Shown: in pieces, positions 1 through 8,959 of the stretch
Layout of the letters: each line of letters opens with the position of its first letter
Position numbering within the stretch: position 1 is the stretch's first letter
Source of the DNA: Arenibacter aquaticus
Lineage (GTDB): Bacteria > Bacteroidota > Bacteroidia > Flavobacteriales > Flavobacteriaceae
Direction: 5' to 3'
Length of the DNA: 64,000 bases
Assembly: GCF_003957295.1 (NCBI RefSeq)
Contig: NZ_RQPJ01000001.1
Span: forward strand, 558,001-622,000
Translations under genes and position numbers: made by a program
Notes under the pieces: generated by a model
Told to the model about the DNA's origin: nothing
The model's input: only the letters and a program-made list of their open reading frames with translations
Databases searched by the model: none

Positions 1-2142
1 GGGCTCTTTAAAGCGCAATTCAACCTTATTGCCCTCACCGGCCGTACTGGCCACAGGGTTGGAAAATCTTCTTTTTATCTCCATACCCCATTCCTTTAAT
101 CGTTGCACATCGGGTTCTGGTAAGAGTCCGTCCGGATCCGGGGTAAGCCCCATGATCAGGGTGGCATTCCTCCCCACCGATTTATAGTACATCTCCATTA
201 AATTTTTCACGGGAAATATATGGGCCTCATCGCCTGGTTCCCAAAACCACTCATGGCGACCATTATAACCTCTTAACGGGGCATCGGCCATTGCAGGTAC
301 CCAAAATTTACCATTTACGTCCCCTTCCTTTAACAATTGGAAATTATTCTTGGCTATATTCTTTTTGGCACTCTCCCCGGCCCCGGTAGCCCTATACGGG
401 AAGGTAGACCAATTGGGGTAGGCCACGGTTCCGGATTCGGATCCGCCCCATCGGGCTTCTGCCAATTGTCCATTGTGATAAAACAAGCAATTGGGCTGAT
501 ATTGACGTACAATTGGCAATACGTCCGGAGCTCCATTTTTGGGATGGTCTGCACCGCCATCGAACCAAATTTCAAATAACTCCCCGTAATTGGTGCAAAT
601 TTCCTTGACCATTGCCTCTACCATCTTATTGTACCATTCTTGACGGTTTTCCTTAAATGCGCCCTCTCCATTCACCTTAAAATCATGCACCCCTAGAAAT
701 GAATTCCACCTAATCCCCAGATAGATTCCTGGTTTAACACCATACTTTCTACAAGAAGCCACAAAATCTGCCACCACATCCCCTTTTCCGTCTTTCCAGT
801 CCAAGGCCTTAACACTGTACGGATTTACCTTAGATTGAAACAAAGCAAATCCCGTCTCATGGGTGGCCGTTATAATAGCAAACTTGGCTCCGGCTGCTTT
901 GGCAGCCTTTACCCATTGGTCTGTATCCAGTTTTGTTGGGTTAAAAATCTGATAGTCCTCCACTGGATCTATCCTATTATTTCCCTGCCCATATTTAATC
1001 CCGTCAAATACGTGAAGATCATAGTGAAAGACCACCCCTAGCTCTGCCTCCTGCCATGCCAATTGCCTCTTATTGGGCAAGGGGACTTTATTTTCGGCTA
1101 TTGGAATAAATACATTATAGGAATCATTGCCCTTCTTAACGGCTACGGACAATACTTTGGGTATGCCATCCTCTTGGTAAACGAAGGGTCGTTCCATCCT
1201 ATCCGGCTCCAGGGTTGTCCCATCTTCCATTAAAATTTCTTTATTCTTGAGAACAAATTCATTGGCTTTTTCCCAGTCGGTTCCGTTTTTTGAGGTCACA
1301 AGACCTATATAGTTATGAGCATGAAAAACGCCATAAAATCTGTCCCTATTTTTATCGTACCAAACCGACATATCTTCGGTATCCAAATAATCTATTACCG
1401 GTTTCTCTTGAATTTCAAAGGGTCCGTCCGGATGTTGGGAAACGCCCACCGCTTGGTTCCTTATAAACCGCGTTTCATTGGGCTTATCGCCTTTTACAAT
1501 CAAATAGTATTTACCATCCTTGCCCCTGTCTACTGCCGGATTTACGGTAAGCGTTGTAATGGGTCCTGACGGCTCAACCAATGGCATATCCGTTCTGGAC
1601 CATGGTCCGTTTAGGCTATTGGCCACGGCCACTCCTGTACGCTGGTTGGGACGTAAAGTTTTCCAATTGGGATGAGTATATCCGGTATGGGCAATTTCCA
1701 TCAAATCCTCCTCTGTATAATCCTCCCCGCCCATATTGGTGGCTATATAATACAAATAGTACTTGCCCTCAAAATACTTTATTTTTGGGTTATGGGCCGT
1801 AATGGCATCCCAGAATCCCTTGCCCCTGCCTTTTAATACCGTTTCTTGGTATTTCCAAGGTCCCAACGGGCTTTTGGCGGTAGCATGGGCTATTTCCGAA
1901 TGGGTAAGCCAGCCATGGAAACTGTATTCTTTTTTCCATCGGGAGTAAAAGAGATGGTATTTATTATTTCTTTCCTTAATGATGGAACCTCCCCAATTGT
2001 AGTATCCCTCCGTTTTAAAAACATGCTGTTGGGACACAGCCTTAAAATTATCAAACAAATACAAATCGTCCTCCCCTATTTGGGCATGGGCAACGAGTAG
2101 ACTAAAGCAAAAGAGGAAGAAAAATCTTTGTTTCATTTCCAT
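1..2142 (-). CDS. Five-bladed propeller (GH43/GH117-like) + GH29 alpha-L-fucosidase fusion, 3' end outside window
   Basis: The frame is open from ATG 2142 to base 1 (714 codons) without a stop, so the C-terminus lies beyond the window. A signal peptide (about residues 1-20, ending VAHAQ) points to export. Residues ~25-340 have the repeated motifs of a five-bladed beta-propeller glycosidase (WGGSII, KYHLFYSRW, GKYYLYYIATN, DRFYGVFHAHN). Residues ~360-714 are a GH29 domain: a TDQWVKAAKAAGAKFAIIT strand, then EIWFDGG with D528 as the expected nucleophile. The start follows the TAA of the upstream sulfatase by one base; an alternative ATG lies two codons in (2136). It is the last visible gene of the minus-strand operon. 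Likely role: exo-removal of fucose, plus a second activity that I cannot assign. The domain calls are by motif; the fusion itself is seen directly in one continuous frame. Confidence 0.8.
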   Translation of the reverse strand, partial: MEMKQRFFFLFCFSLLVAHAQIGEDDLYLFDNFKAVSQQHVFKTEGYYNWGGSIIKERNNKYHLFYSRWKKEYSFHGWLTHSEIAHATAKSPLGPWKYQETVLKGRGKGFWDAITAHNPKIKYFEGKYYLYYIATNMGGEDYTEEDLMEIAHTGYTHPNWKTLRPNQRTGVAVANSLNGPWSRTDMPLVEPSGPITTLTVNPAVDRGKDGKYYLIVKGDKPNETRFIRNQAVGVSQHPDGPFEIQEKPVIDYLDTEDMSVWYDKNRDRFYGVFHAHNYIGLVTSKNGTDWEKANEFVLKNKEILMEDGTTLEPDRMERPFVYQEDGIPKVLSVAVKKGNDSYNVFIPIAENKVPLPNKRQLAWQEAELGVVFHYDLHVFDGIKYGQGNNRIDPVEDYQIFNPTKLDTDQWVKAAKAAGAKFAIITATHETGFALFQSKVNPYSVKALDWKDGKGDVVADFVASCRKYGVKPGIYLGIRWNSFLGVHDFKVNGEGAFKENRQEWYNKMVEAMVKEICTNYGELFEIWFDGGADHPKNGAPDVLPIVRQYQPNCLFYHNGQLAEARWGGSESGTVAYPNWSTFPYRATGAGESAKKNIAKNNFQLLKEGDVNGKFWVPAMADAPLRGYNGRHEWFWEPGDEAHIFPVKNLMEMYYKSVGRNATLIMGLTPDPDGLLPEPDVQRLKEWGMEIKRRFSNPVASTAGEGNKVELRFKEP

Positions 2143-2143
2143 A

Positions 2144-3721
2144 TTACATATTATAAGAATTCAACACCTCATCAGGATAGGGAATTTGCTCGCCGGTATC
2201 TTTCCTTGCCGGTATCTGCGCCTCCACTTTTCGCAAATAGTCCGATAGTATTTTTGCCAATTCCCATGCTTTTGCCGGCTGCTCGTTCATCAAATTCTTG
2301 GTCTCCCCTATATCTTCCTTAATATTGAACAATTCCATACTGCTATCCTTGTAATAGTAGATCAATTTCCAATCCCCCAGCCTAGTACTACTAGAAGCTC
2401 CTATTCCCGGCCCTGAAGGACCCCACTCGTTGGGGTAATGCCAAAACAAGGGCCTTTTGTCATCATTGCTTTTCCCGGAAAGCAGCGGCAAAAAACTAAC
2501 CCCGTCCAATTGCTGTACCGTTTTATGATCTTTAATGCCGGCCATTTCCAAAATGGAAGGGTAAAAATCCTCTATTATCAGTTGTTGATCGGTCACCGAA
2601 CCGGGTTTGGTTATACCGGGCCATTTCACTAGCATAGGCTCCCTAACTCCCCCTTCATGGGCAGAGCCCTTACCACTACTAAGTGGTTTGTTATGGGTAT
2701 GCCTTTCCCCTCCCCTGGCCACTGCACTTAGTCCTCCATTATCGGACATAAAAAGGATAATGGTATTGTCCGAAATCTTTTTGTCATCCAGATAATCCAA
2801 GACATCGCCCAAACTCTTATCCATTCCCTCTACTAAGGAGGCATACTTGGCTTCCGTGGAATCCATACCTTTGTCATAGTATTTCTGCACAAATCGCTCA
2901 TCGGCCATTATAGGCGTATGAACCGCGTAATGTGCCATGTACAAAAAGAAGGGCTTCCTCTTTTCCAAGGCTGAATCCATTGCCAATTTAGCCTCTTGGG
3001 TAATGGCTTCGGTCAGAAATATATCCTTACCGTGATATTTTTCCAATCCAGGTACCGCCCATACTTTTCTTTTTTCCAAACCATTGCCAAAATTTTCGCT
3101 GCCCAGATAACTCCCGGGTGCCCCTGCCGCGTGACCGGCAATATTTACTTCAAAACCTAGGTTGATCGGGTCGGCCCCAGGGGTACCTATAGCACCAAAA
3201 TGAGCCTTTCCGGCATGAATGGTGTAAAAGCCCGCCTCTTTCAATAGCTGTGGCAAGGGGGTGGCATGTACCGACTTATCTATACCTGCGACCGGACTCA
3301 ATCCGTTTACGTTCCACTCCGGAAAGGCAAGGGTCTTGTGATTGGTTTCCATGGGCTGTAGCCTATCCTTGTATAGGGTCCAATTGGTTACCCTGTGGCG
3401 CGCCGCATTCATTCCTGTCATAAGACTTACCCGTGTGGGCGAACAAACAGCGGTAGCGTATGCTTGGGTAAATTTCATCCCCTCCTTTGCCAAACGCTCC
3501 ATATTTGGGGTCTGATAAAGGTCGTTATAAGTAGTTCTTTGTGTCCAAAAAGGAACCGAGGTATCTTGCCATCCCATGTCATCCACAAAAAACAATACTA
3601 TGTTTGGGGGAGTGGACGGCCCGTCATTCTTGGGCCCCTCCTTTTCTTTACAGCCAGTAAACAACAAGGCCAGAAATGCCAACCTCAACATAATATTTTT
3701 CATAGTTGTACCTTTATTCAT
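2144..3721 (-). CDS. Sulfatase, S1 family lipoprotein
   Basis: 525 residues. An N-terminal lipoprotein signal (LALLFTGC, Cys24) places it at the cell envelope. The formylglycine signature is CSPTR with C93 as the residue oxidised by the maturase, followed by VSLMTG. The N-terminal metal site is FFVDDMGW and the late metal site is ILFMSDNGG, so the alkaline-phosphatase-like S1 fold looks complete. It would remove sulfate esters from sugar residues so that the neighbouring fucosidases can act. Eight bases separate it from the upstream GH29 and one base from the downstream fusion, so it is in the same operon. The start could instead be ATG 3703, which gives a more usual short signal peptide. The maturase gene is not in the window. 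The substrate position on the sugar cannot be told. Confidence 0.92.
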   Translation of the reverse strand: MNKGTTMKNIMLRLAFLALLFTGCKEKEGPKNDGPSTPPNIVLFFVDDMGWQDTSVPFWTQRTTYNDLYQTPNMERLAKEGMKFTQAYATAVCSPTRVSLMTGMNAARHRVTNWTLYKDRLQPMETNHKTLAFPEWNVNGLSPVAGIDKSVHATPLPQLLKEAGFYTIHAGKAHFGAIGTPGADPINLGFEVNIAGHAAGAPGSYLGSENFGNGLEKRKVWAVPGLEKYHGKDIFLTEAITQEAKLAMDSALEKRKPFFLYMAHYAVHTPIMADERFVQKYYDKGMDSTEAKYASLVEGMDKSLGDVLDYLDDKKISDNTIILFMSDNGGLSAVARGGERHTHNKPLSSGKGSAHEGGVREPMLVKWPGITKPGSVTDQQLIIEDFYPSILEMAGIKDHKTVQQLDGVSFLPLLSGKSNDDKRPLFWHYPNEWGPSGPGIGASSSTRLGDWKLIYYYKDSSMELFNIKEDIGETKNLMNEQPAKAWELAKILSDYLRKVEAQIPARKDTGEQIPYPDEVLNSYNM

Positions 3722-3729
3722 GGGTTAAT

Positions 3730-5070
3730 TTAATTACTCTCTATTACTGCTCCATCCTCGCGGTAGAGATCTACCTCTCCATCTAGTAAAACGGCCAATA
3801 CCGTCATGTTTTCATCCAGTACATGGTCCGGTACTTTTATATAGTTTATTCCTGGATAGTGGCTCCAGAACACTTTGCCTATGACCTGGTGCGATAACTT
3901 GGTCCCCTCACCAACGACCCATATGCGATTGATCCTATTTTTTAGTCCGCGTACAACCACTTCTCCATTGGGATTGCCCTTTACAAAAAGATAGAGGATC
4001 TTCTTGTCTTTGGACAGGGTAGTAGGGCCGTAGAAATGCTCTTTCGGTATTCCGGAGCGGGTTCCGTAGATGGCTTCCTTGTGTTTATTGGTCCAACGTC
4101 CCAGCCCTTCCAGCACCGCTACCTGTTCCTCAGGAATACTACCATCGCCCTTTGGACCTATATCAAGTAAAAGATTGCCTCCATTTCCAATTACATCGGC
4201 AAAAATGCCAATGACTTGATCGGTTGTCTTATAGTTGTGATCATTTTTTTGATACCCCCAAGAGTCGTTCATGGTAAGACACAACTCCCAGTACTTGTTC
4301 TCAGGTCTAGTGATGGGCATTCCTTGTTCCGGAGTGGCGTAATCCCCCTGATCATTTAATCGGGAATTAAGAATTGTATTGGGGTTCCTATCCAAGAGCA
4401 TCTCCCTTACTTTAGGAGCTTGCCACTCTTGAGAACTGTGTTCCCAATCCCCATCAAACCAATATAGGTCTGGGTTATATCTGTCTGAAAGCTCCTTTAA
4501 CTGGCCTTGGTAATATTTTAAATATTTGTTCCATCTTTTGGGTTCATCAGCCGCCTTGTACCTAACGGAGTCCCTGGTAAAATGCGTATAGTCTGCATAG
4601 GACCAATCTGGTAATGAAAAATAGATTCCTACCTTTAATTTTCGTTGGCGTAAGGCCGATACAAAGGGGCTTAGCACATCCTGCTTGGCAGCTGCCGCTT
4701 CCACGGCATTAAAATCCCCATACTTAGTATCCCATAGGGCAAATCCGTCATGGTGCTTTGAAGTAATTACGGAATATTTGGCTCCGCTGCGTTCTATTAA
4801 ATCTGCCCAAGCCTGTGGATCATATTTTTTAGCCGTGAATCCCTTGGTCTGCTTTAAATAATCCTCATGTGAGATATAACCATTGTAAAAAGACCAAGAT
4901 TCATCTATACCATTAACGGCATACAGCCCCCAATGGATAAACACACCCAATTTGGCATCTTTGAACCATTGCATTTTCTGTTCATTGTGCATAATGCTGT
5001 CCGCCGGCTGATCTTGGGCCAGACTTACGGAGATGGTCAAAAGAAAAATTGAGGTAAGCAGTTTTTTCAT
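3730..5070 (-). CDS. GH29 alpha-L-fucosidase, secreted
   Basis: 446 residues with a signal peptide cleaved near SLAQ/DQ (residues 1-19). Typical GH29 features in order: LGVFIHWGLYAV (41-52), SKHHDGFALWDTKYGDFN (104-121), LKVGIYFSLPDWS, and DLYWFDGDW with D206 as the expected nucleophile, then NGGNLLLDIGPKGDGSIP. Length fits a single catalytic domain with a small C-terminal beta-sandwich. It hydrolyses alpha-L-fucosyl linkages at non-reducing ends in the periplasm or outside the cell. It sits between a GH95 and a sulfatase in the same direction with short gaps (45 and 8 bases), which suggests concerted trimming of a sulfated fucose polymer. The linkage preference is unknown. Confidence 0.93.
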   Translation of the reverse strand: MKKLLTSIFLLTISVSLAQDQPADSIMHNEQKMQWFKDAKLGVFIHWGLYAVNGIDESWSFYNGYISHEDYLKQTKGFTAKKYDPQAWADLIERSGAKYSVITSKHHDGFALWDTKYGDFNAVEAAAAKQDVLSPFVSALRQRKLKVGIYFSLPDWSYADYTHFTRDSVRYKAADEPKRWNKYLKYYQGQLKELSDRYNPDLYWFDGDWEHSSQEWQAPKVREMLLDRNPNTILNSRLNDQGDYATPEQGMPITRPENKYWELCLTMNDSWGYQKNDHNYKTTDQVIGIFADVIGNGGNLLLDIGPKGDGSIPEEQVAVLEGLGRWTNKHKEAIYGTRSGIPKEHFYGPTTLSKDKKILYLFVKGNPNGEVVVRGLKNRINRIWVVGEGTKLSHQVIGKVFWSHYPGINYIKVPDHVLDENMTVLAVLLDGEVDLYREDGAVIESN

Positions 5071-5115
5071 GTAGATAAATATGTATTAATTAAAAATAAT
5101 GTTTGCATCCAGGTG

Positions 5116-7482
5116 TTAATCAACTTTTTCCAATTTGGCATTCAGCCAGGTCTTTTGGTCCTTTTTCAAGTGTATCTCGGTATTGATATCCCCATACACC
5201 AATGGTACCTCTGTATCGTTTTTAGCCAGCAACCCTACTTTTTCCAAATTACCGTCCTTCCATTCCAAATCCACGGTTATATTTCCACGGGCAACCAAAC
5301 CATTGATGGCTCCAGACCCCCAGTTTGCCGGTAAGGCAGGCAACAGCCTAAGAAAACCTTCATGTGACTGTAGCAAAAGCTCAGCCACCCCTGCGGTATA
5401 CCCAAAATTACCGTCTATTTGAAATGGAGGATGCTCATCAAATAAATTATCCGCTATGGAAATCTGCATCAATTTATTGATATTCTCTTGTGCAGATTTG
5501 GCATCCAGTAACCGGGCATTGAAGTTGATCATCCAAGCCCTGCTCCATCCTGTTCCGGCTCCCCCGTGCTGCAGTCGGAAATCGATCGTCTTTTGAGCTG
5601 CAGCAAGAGCTTCCTTGTCCTTGGAGGTTATGGCATCACCTGGGTGCAAAGCGTAAAGATGTGACATATGCCGATGTCCTTTTTCCGGTTCTTCATAGTC
5701 CTGGTTCCACTCCAAGATCCTACCATCCTTCCCAATAAGAACTCCCGGATAAAGATCTTCCAATTTAGTGTTCACCTCCTTAACAAAGCCATCATTTATC
5801 CCCAAAACTTTGGCAGCCTCCAAGGTATTTTCAAAAACTTCAGCTATAATCTGATGTCCCATGGCAGCCCCAAAGGACATGGCCGCCGGATTTCCGTCTG
5901 CCGACAAATAGGAGTTTTCGGGCGACATTTCTGGATAGGAGATCCATTTCCCACTATTTTCGTCCTTCTGAAGCCAGTCCAAATAGAACTCGCTTATTGA
6001 TTTTAAATAGGGATAGGCACGCTCTTGTAGAAACAACTTGTCATGGGTAAACCTATAATGTTCCCAATAGTGCTGTGCCAACCACCCGCCACCATGGATC
6101 CAAGCCCCCCAATAGGGCATATCGGCACGCATCCATGGCGCAGCCCACAGATCCGTAGCGTGATGCATTACGGCTCCACGATCAATACCGTATTGTTCCT
6201 TTGCAGTAATTTTTCCCCGTTCCAGCAAACGGTCCCCAAAATCGAATAGAGGCATATGAAGTTCAGAGAGGTTGGCCACTTCCGCTGGCCAATAATTCAT
6301 TTGCAGGTTGATATTAAGATGATAATCCGCATTCCAGGGAGCCTCAATATGCTGATTCCAAATACCCTGAAGATTGGCCGGATTGGTACCTGGCCGGGAA
6401 GAGGATATCAACAAATAACGGCCGTATTGAAATAATTTTACTGCCAAATCAGCATCCTCATCACCATCTTTTATTCTTTTTAATCTAGCATCTGTAGGAA
6501 GGGAGTCCAATTCATTGCCTCCTAGCTCAAAGGAAACCCGGTCATACAAGGCGGAATAATCCGCAATATGTTTTTCCAAAATTCCAGAAAAGCTTTGACC
6601 TTCCAGGCTTTTTAAACTTTTGTCATTTTTGGCAACATAATCATCCGAATAATAGGAAGTATTACATACAATATAAATTGTGGCCTCCTTGACTCCCTCC
6701 AAGGATAGGGACCCATTCACGGCCCTGACTTGACCAGTTGCATTTACAACCTTTAGCCTGGTCTCAAATTTAACGCCATAATCTATCTCCAATGGTTGGG
6801 CATCTTTTTTTCCTCCATATTGGGTTACCATTCCCATCATACTGATCTCCGAATCAGAGGGGTTGGAGGTGGTTATAGTTTTATGACCGTGATCTTCCGG
6901 ACGGTCCAACCTTAGATCAAAATCCATTCCTCCTTTGGCCGTTGTGCTCAAATTAATTACCAGAACGTCGTCTACTTTGGAAGCAAAAACTTTTTCGGAA
7001 TAATTATCACCCTTACTGGTATAATCAACTTCTACCAAGGCATTGTTTAAGTCCAATGATCTTTTGTAATCTTCAACCTTTTTATCTTCTTTAAAATCGA
7101 TAAATAAGTCTCCCATTGTCTGATGCGACCTTATCACGGTCTTATAAGAAAACCTGTCCATGTATTGGGCATCAACCTCATGGGCCTTGCCTTCTCTCAA
7201 TAATGCCCTAAAATGCTCCAGATCCTCCACACTGCCCCTGGAATTGCCCCAATCCGGACCTCCGGGCCACATAGAATCTTCATTGAGCTGTATCCGTTCG
7301 TTTTGTGGGTCGCCAAAGACCATAGCCCCCAAGCGGCCATTACCTACAGGCAAGGCCTCCATCCATTTGCTGGCTGGTTGTGCATACCATAGCTCATTGG
7401 ATATCCGTGTCCTTTGTTGTTGCTGACAACCAAAAAATGTTAGTCCAAGAAGTGCTATTATAAATATCCTGACCTGCTTCAT
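5116..7482 (-). CDS. GH95 alpha-L-fucosidase/galactosidase lipoprotein
   Basis: 788 residues from ATG 7482; a TTG two codons upstream is less likely. A lipobox (GLTFFGC) follows a short hydrophobic segment. The layout is that of GH95: an N-terminal beta-sandwich (ELWYAQPASKWMEALPVGNGR), a linker, then the (alpha/alpha)6 barrel. The catalytic pocket motif NADYHLNINLQMNYWPAE carries the Asn pair (N390, N392), MSPENSY supplies the presumed acid Glu, and FQIDGNFG supplies the Asp (D690) that with the Asn pair activates water in this inverting family. HRHMSHLYALHPG is also conserved. It should release alpha-linked L-fucose or the closely similar L-galactose. All key residues are intact, unlike the second GH95-like protein at 40370. 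Confidence 0.92.
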   Translation of the reverse strand: MKQVRIFIIALLGLTFFGCQQQQRTRISNELWYAQPASKWMEALPVGNGRLGAMVFGDPQNERIQLNEDSMWPGGPDWGNSRGSVEDLEHFRALLREGKAHEVDAQYMDRFSYKTVIRSHQTMGDLFIDFKEDKKVEDYKRSLDLNNALVEVDYTSKGDNYSEKVFASKVDDVLVINLSTTAKGGMDFDLRLDRPEDHGHKTITTSNPSDSEISMMGMVTQYGGKKDAQPLEIDYGVKFETRLKVVNATGQVRAVNGSLSLEGVKEATIYIVCNTSYYSDDYVAKNDKSLKSLEGQSFSGILEKHIADYSALYDRVSFELGGNELDSLPTDARLKRIKDGDEDADLAVKLFQYGRYLLISSSRPGTNPANLQGIWNQHIEAPWNADYHLNINLQMNYWPAEVANLSELHMPLFDFGDRLLERGKITAKEQYGIDRGAVMHHATDLWAAPWMRADMPYWGAWIHGGGWLAQHYWEHYRFTHDKLFLQERAYPYLKSISEFYLDWLQKDENSGKWISYPEMSPENSYLSADGNPAAMSFGAAMGHQIIAEVFENTLEAAKVLGINDGFVKEVNTKLEDLYPGVLIGKDGRILEWNQDYEEPEKGHRHMSHLYALHPGDAITSKDKEALAAAQKTIDFRLQHGGAGTGWSRAWMINFNARLLDAKSAQENINKLMQISIADNLFDEHPPFQIDGNFGYTAGVAELLLQSHEGFLRLLPALPANWGSGAINGLVARGNITVDLEWKDGNLEKVGLLAKNDTEVPLVYGDINTEIHLKKDQKTWLNAKLEKVD

Positions 7483-7492
7483 TTCCAAATTT

Positions 7493-8893
7493 TTATTGCT
7501 GTTTTAACTCCCAATCATCTGTTCTAAAAGCGGATACCGGCAAACCTTCCACATTGTATAGATTTGGCAGGGCACCATTGGTAAAGGCAAACCTAACCGC
7601 TACTGGTTTTTTAACCTTGGAGGAGGAAACCACCACCGTACTACCACTAATTTTGGCCTTAGCAGGGTAAAATACCTGATCTTCTCCTGCAATATAAAAT
7701 TCGCGCAATTCCTTTCCCTCTTTCATTAATCCCTTGTCGGCATGATTAAATTGAAGTACTATTTTTTTATTCTTTATTTCCATGGACTCGTAGACTGGTC
7801 CTGAATATTGCAGCCCCTCTTTTCCATAAGTTTTACCCAAGGCCCATAGCCCCAATCGATGCCCTACATCTTGCTTGTTCGTAGGGTGTATATTTTCTAA
7901 ATTCCCAATGTCATTGGTGACTACCATACCCGTGTTGGCTACATTTTTCATAGTATACAACTGCGCGTCCCTGACATGGGCCGCATCGGTACCAAAGGGA
8001 TCGTCATATTTATACGGGGCTATCTGCACAAAATAGAAGGGCAGATCCTTGCCCCATTCTTCTCGCCATGATTTGATCATTAAGGGAAAAGACGTAAAAT
8101 AAGATTTAGGATTCACTCTGTTAGACTCTCCTTGGTACCAAATAAAACCGGCTATATCAAATTTGGTTATTGGGTGTATCATGGCATTATAGGCCAGACC
8201 AGCATTAGTAGGCCACCAGGCAACTTCGTTGAGTTTTTTAGCAGCTTCTTTTAATTCCACATTTTCGGTAATCAATTCTTTTTTCAACCAGACTTCCACT
8301 GGCGTACCTCCCCAACTGGAATTAATAACACCTACAGGGACTTTTAAGTTTTGGTGTAATTCCCTACCAAAAAAATAAGCCACAGAACTAAACTTCTTCA
8401 TGGTTTCAGGTGTACAGACCTCCCATTTTCCTTTTAGTTGATCCTGGGGAGTATCGGATATCTGCTGTGCTACTTGAAAAAAGCGTATCTCTGGATAGTT
8501 TGCATTTTCTATTTCCTCTTCAACATTATCCAATCCATTTTTTGGGGTCCACTGCATATTACTTTGCCCAGATCCCAACCAAACTTCACCAATAAGAACA
8601 TTTTTGAGCTCCAATTTTTCGTGACCTTCCACCACCACGGTATAGGTGCCTCCGGCCTTGGGTGTTGGCAATTGTAGGGACCATACCCCTTGAAAAGCCT
8701 TGGTGGTCACTTTTTCATTGTTCCAAGTCCCATAAACTGTAATCTCCTCACTGGTAGCGGTAGTCCACCCCCAAATGGTAACATCTGATTCTTGTTGCAG
8801 CACCATATTATCGGAAAGTATGGAAGGAAGCCAAATTTCTCCATAAGAATTGACAACGGACAGAAAGAGCAATAATCCCAATAATTTTTTCAT
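7493..8893 (-). CDS. Sialate O-acetylesterase-like SGNH carbohydrate esterase
   Basis: 466 residues with a signal peptide (1-18). The SGNH/SASA hydrolase motifs are clear: EVWLGSGQSNMQW with catalytic S111, FIWYQGESN (the second block of the family), and a late NIHPTNKQDVGHRLG block that carries the catalytic His. The N-terminal part (LPSILSDNMVLQQ, residues 22-34) is the beta-sandwich typical of this esterase group. It removes acetyl esters from sugars. Its place between GH31 and GH95 in the operon suggests that the target polysaccharide or its oligosaccharides are acetylated. The name sialate esterase is a family label; no sialic acid genes are seen here. Confidence 0.88.
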   Translation of the reverse strand: MKKLLGLLLFLSVVNSYGEIWLPSILSDNMVLQQESDVTIWGWTTATSEEITVYGTWNNEKVTTKAFQGVWSLQLPTPKAGGTYTVVVEGHEKLELKNVLIGEVWLGSGQSNMQWTPKNGLDNVEEEIENANYPEIRFFQVAQQISDTPQDQLKGKWEVCTPETMKKFSSVAYFFGRELHQNLKVPVGVINSSWGGTPVEVWLKKELITENVELKEAAKKLNEVAWWPTNAGLAYNAMIHPITKFDIAGFIWYQGESNRVNPKSYFTSFPLMIKSWREEWGKDLPFYFVQIAPYKYDDPFGTDAAHVRDAQLYTMKNVANTGMVVTNDIGNLENIHPTNKQDVGHRLGLWALGKTYGKEGLQYSGPVYESMEIKNKKIVLQFNHADKGLMKEGKELREFYIAGEDQVFYPAKAKISGSTVVVSSSKVKKPVAVRFAFTNGALPNLYNVEGLPVSAFRTDDWELKQQ

Positions 8894-8959
8894 CTAAATA
8901 AATTTTATAGTTTTTAAGCCTCAAAGCATTTTATAGGCACACCCTTTTGCCGTTGGATC

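Noticed and set aside
1315..2322. Several 60-85 codon plus-strand frames opposite the propeller-GH29 and sulfatase genes
   Set aside because: They are antisense shadows of long, motif-rich minus-strand genes.
7493..8893. Evidence for sialic acid use
   Set aside because: The esterase is named after sialate esterases, but no NanA-type cytosolic aldolase, ManNAc kinase or epimerase is present. The Tat-exported aldolase is far away and not coupled.
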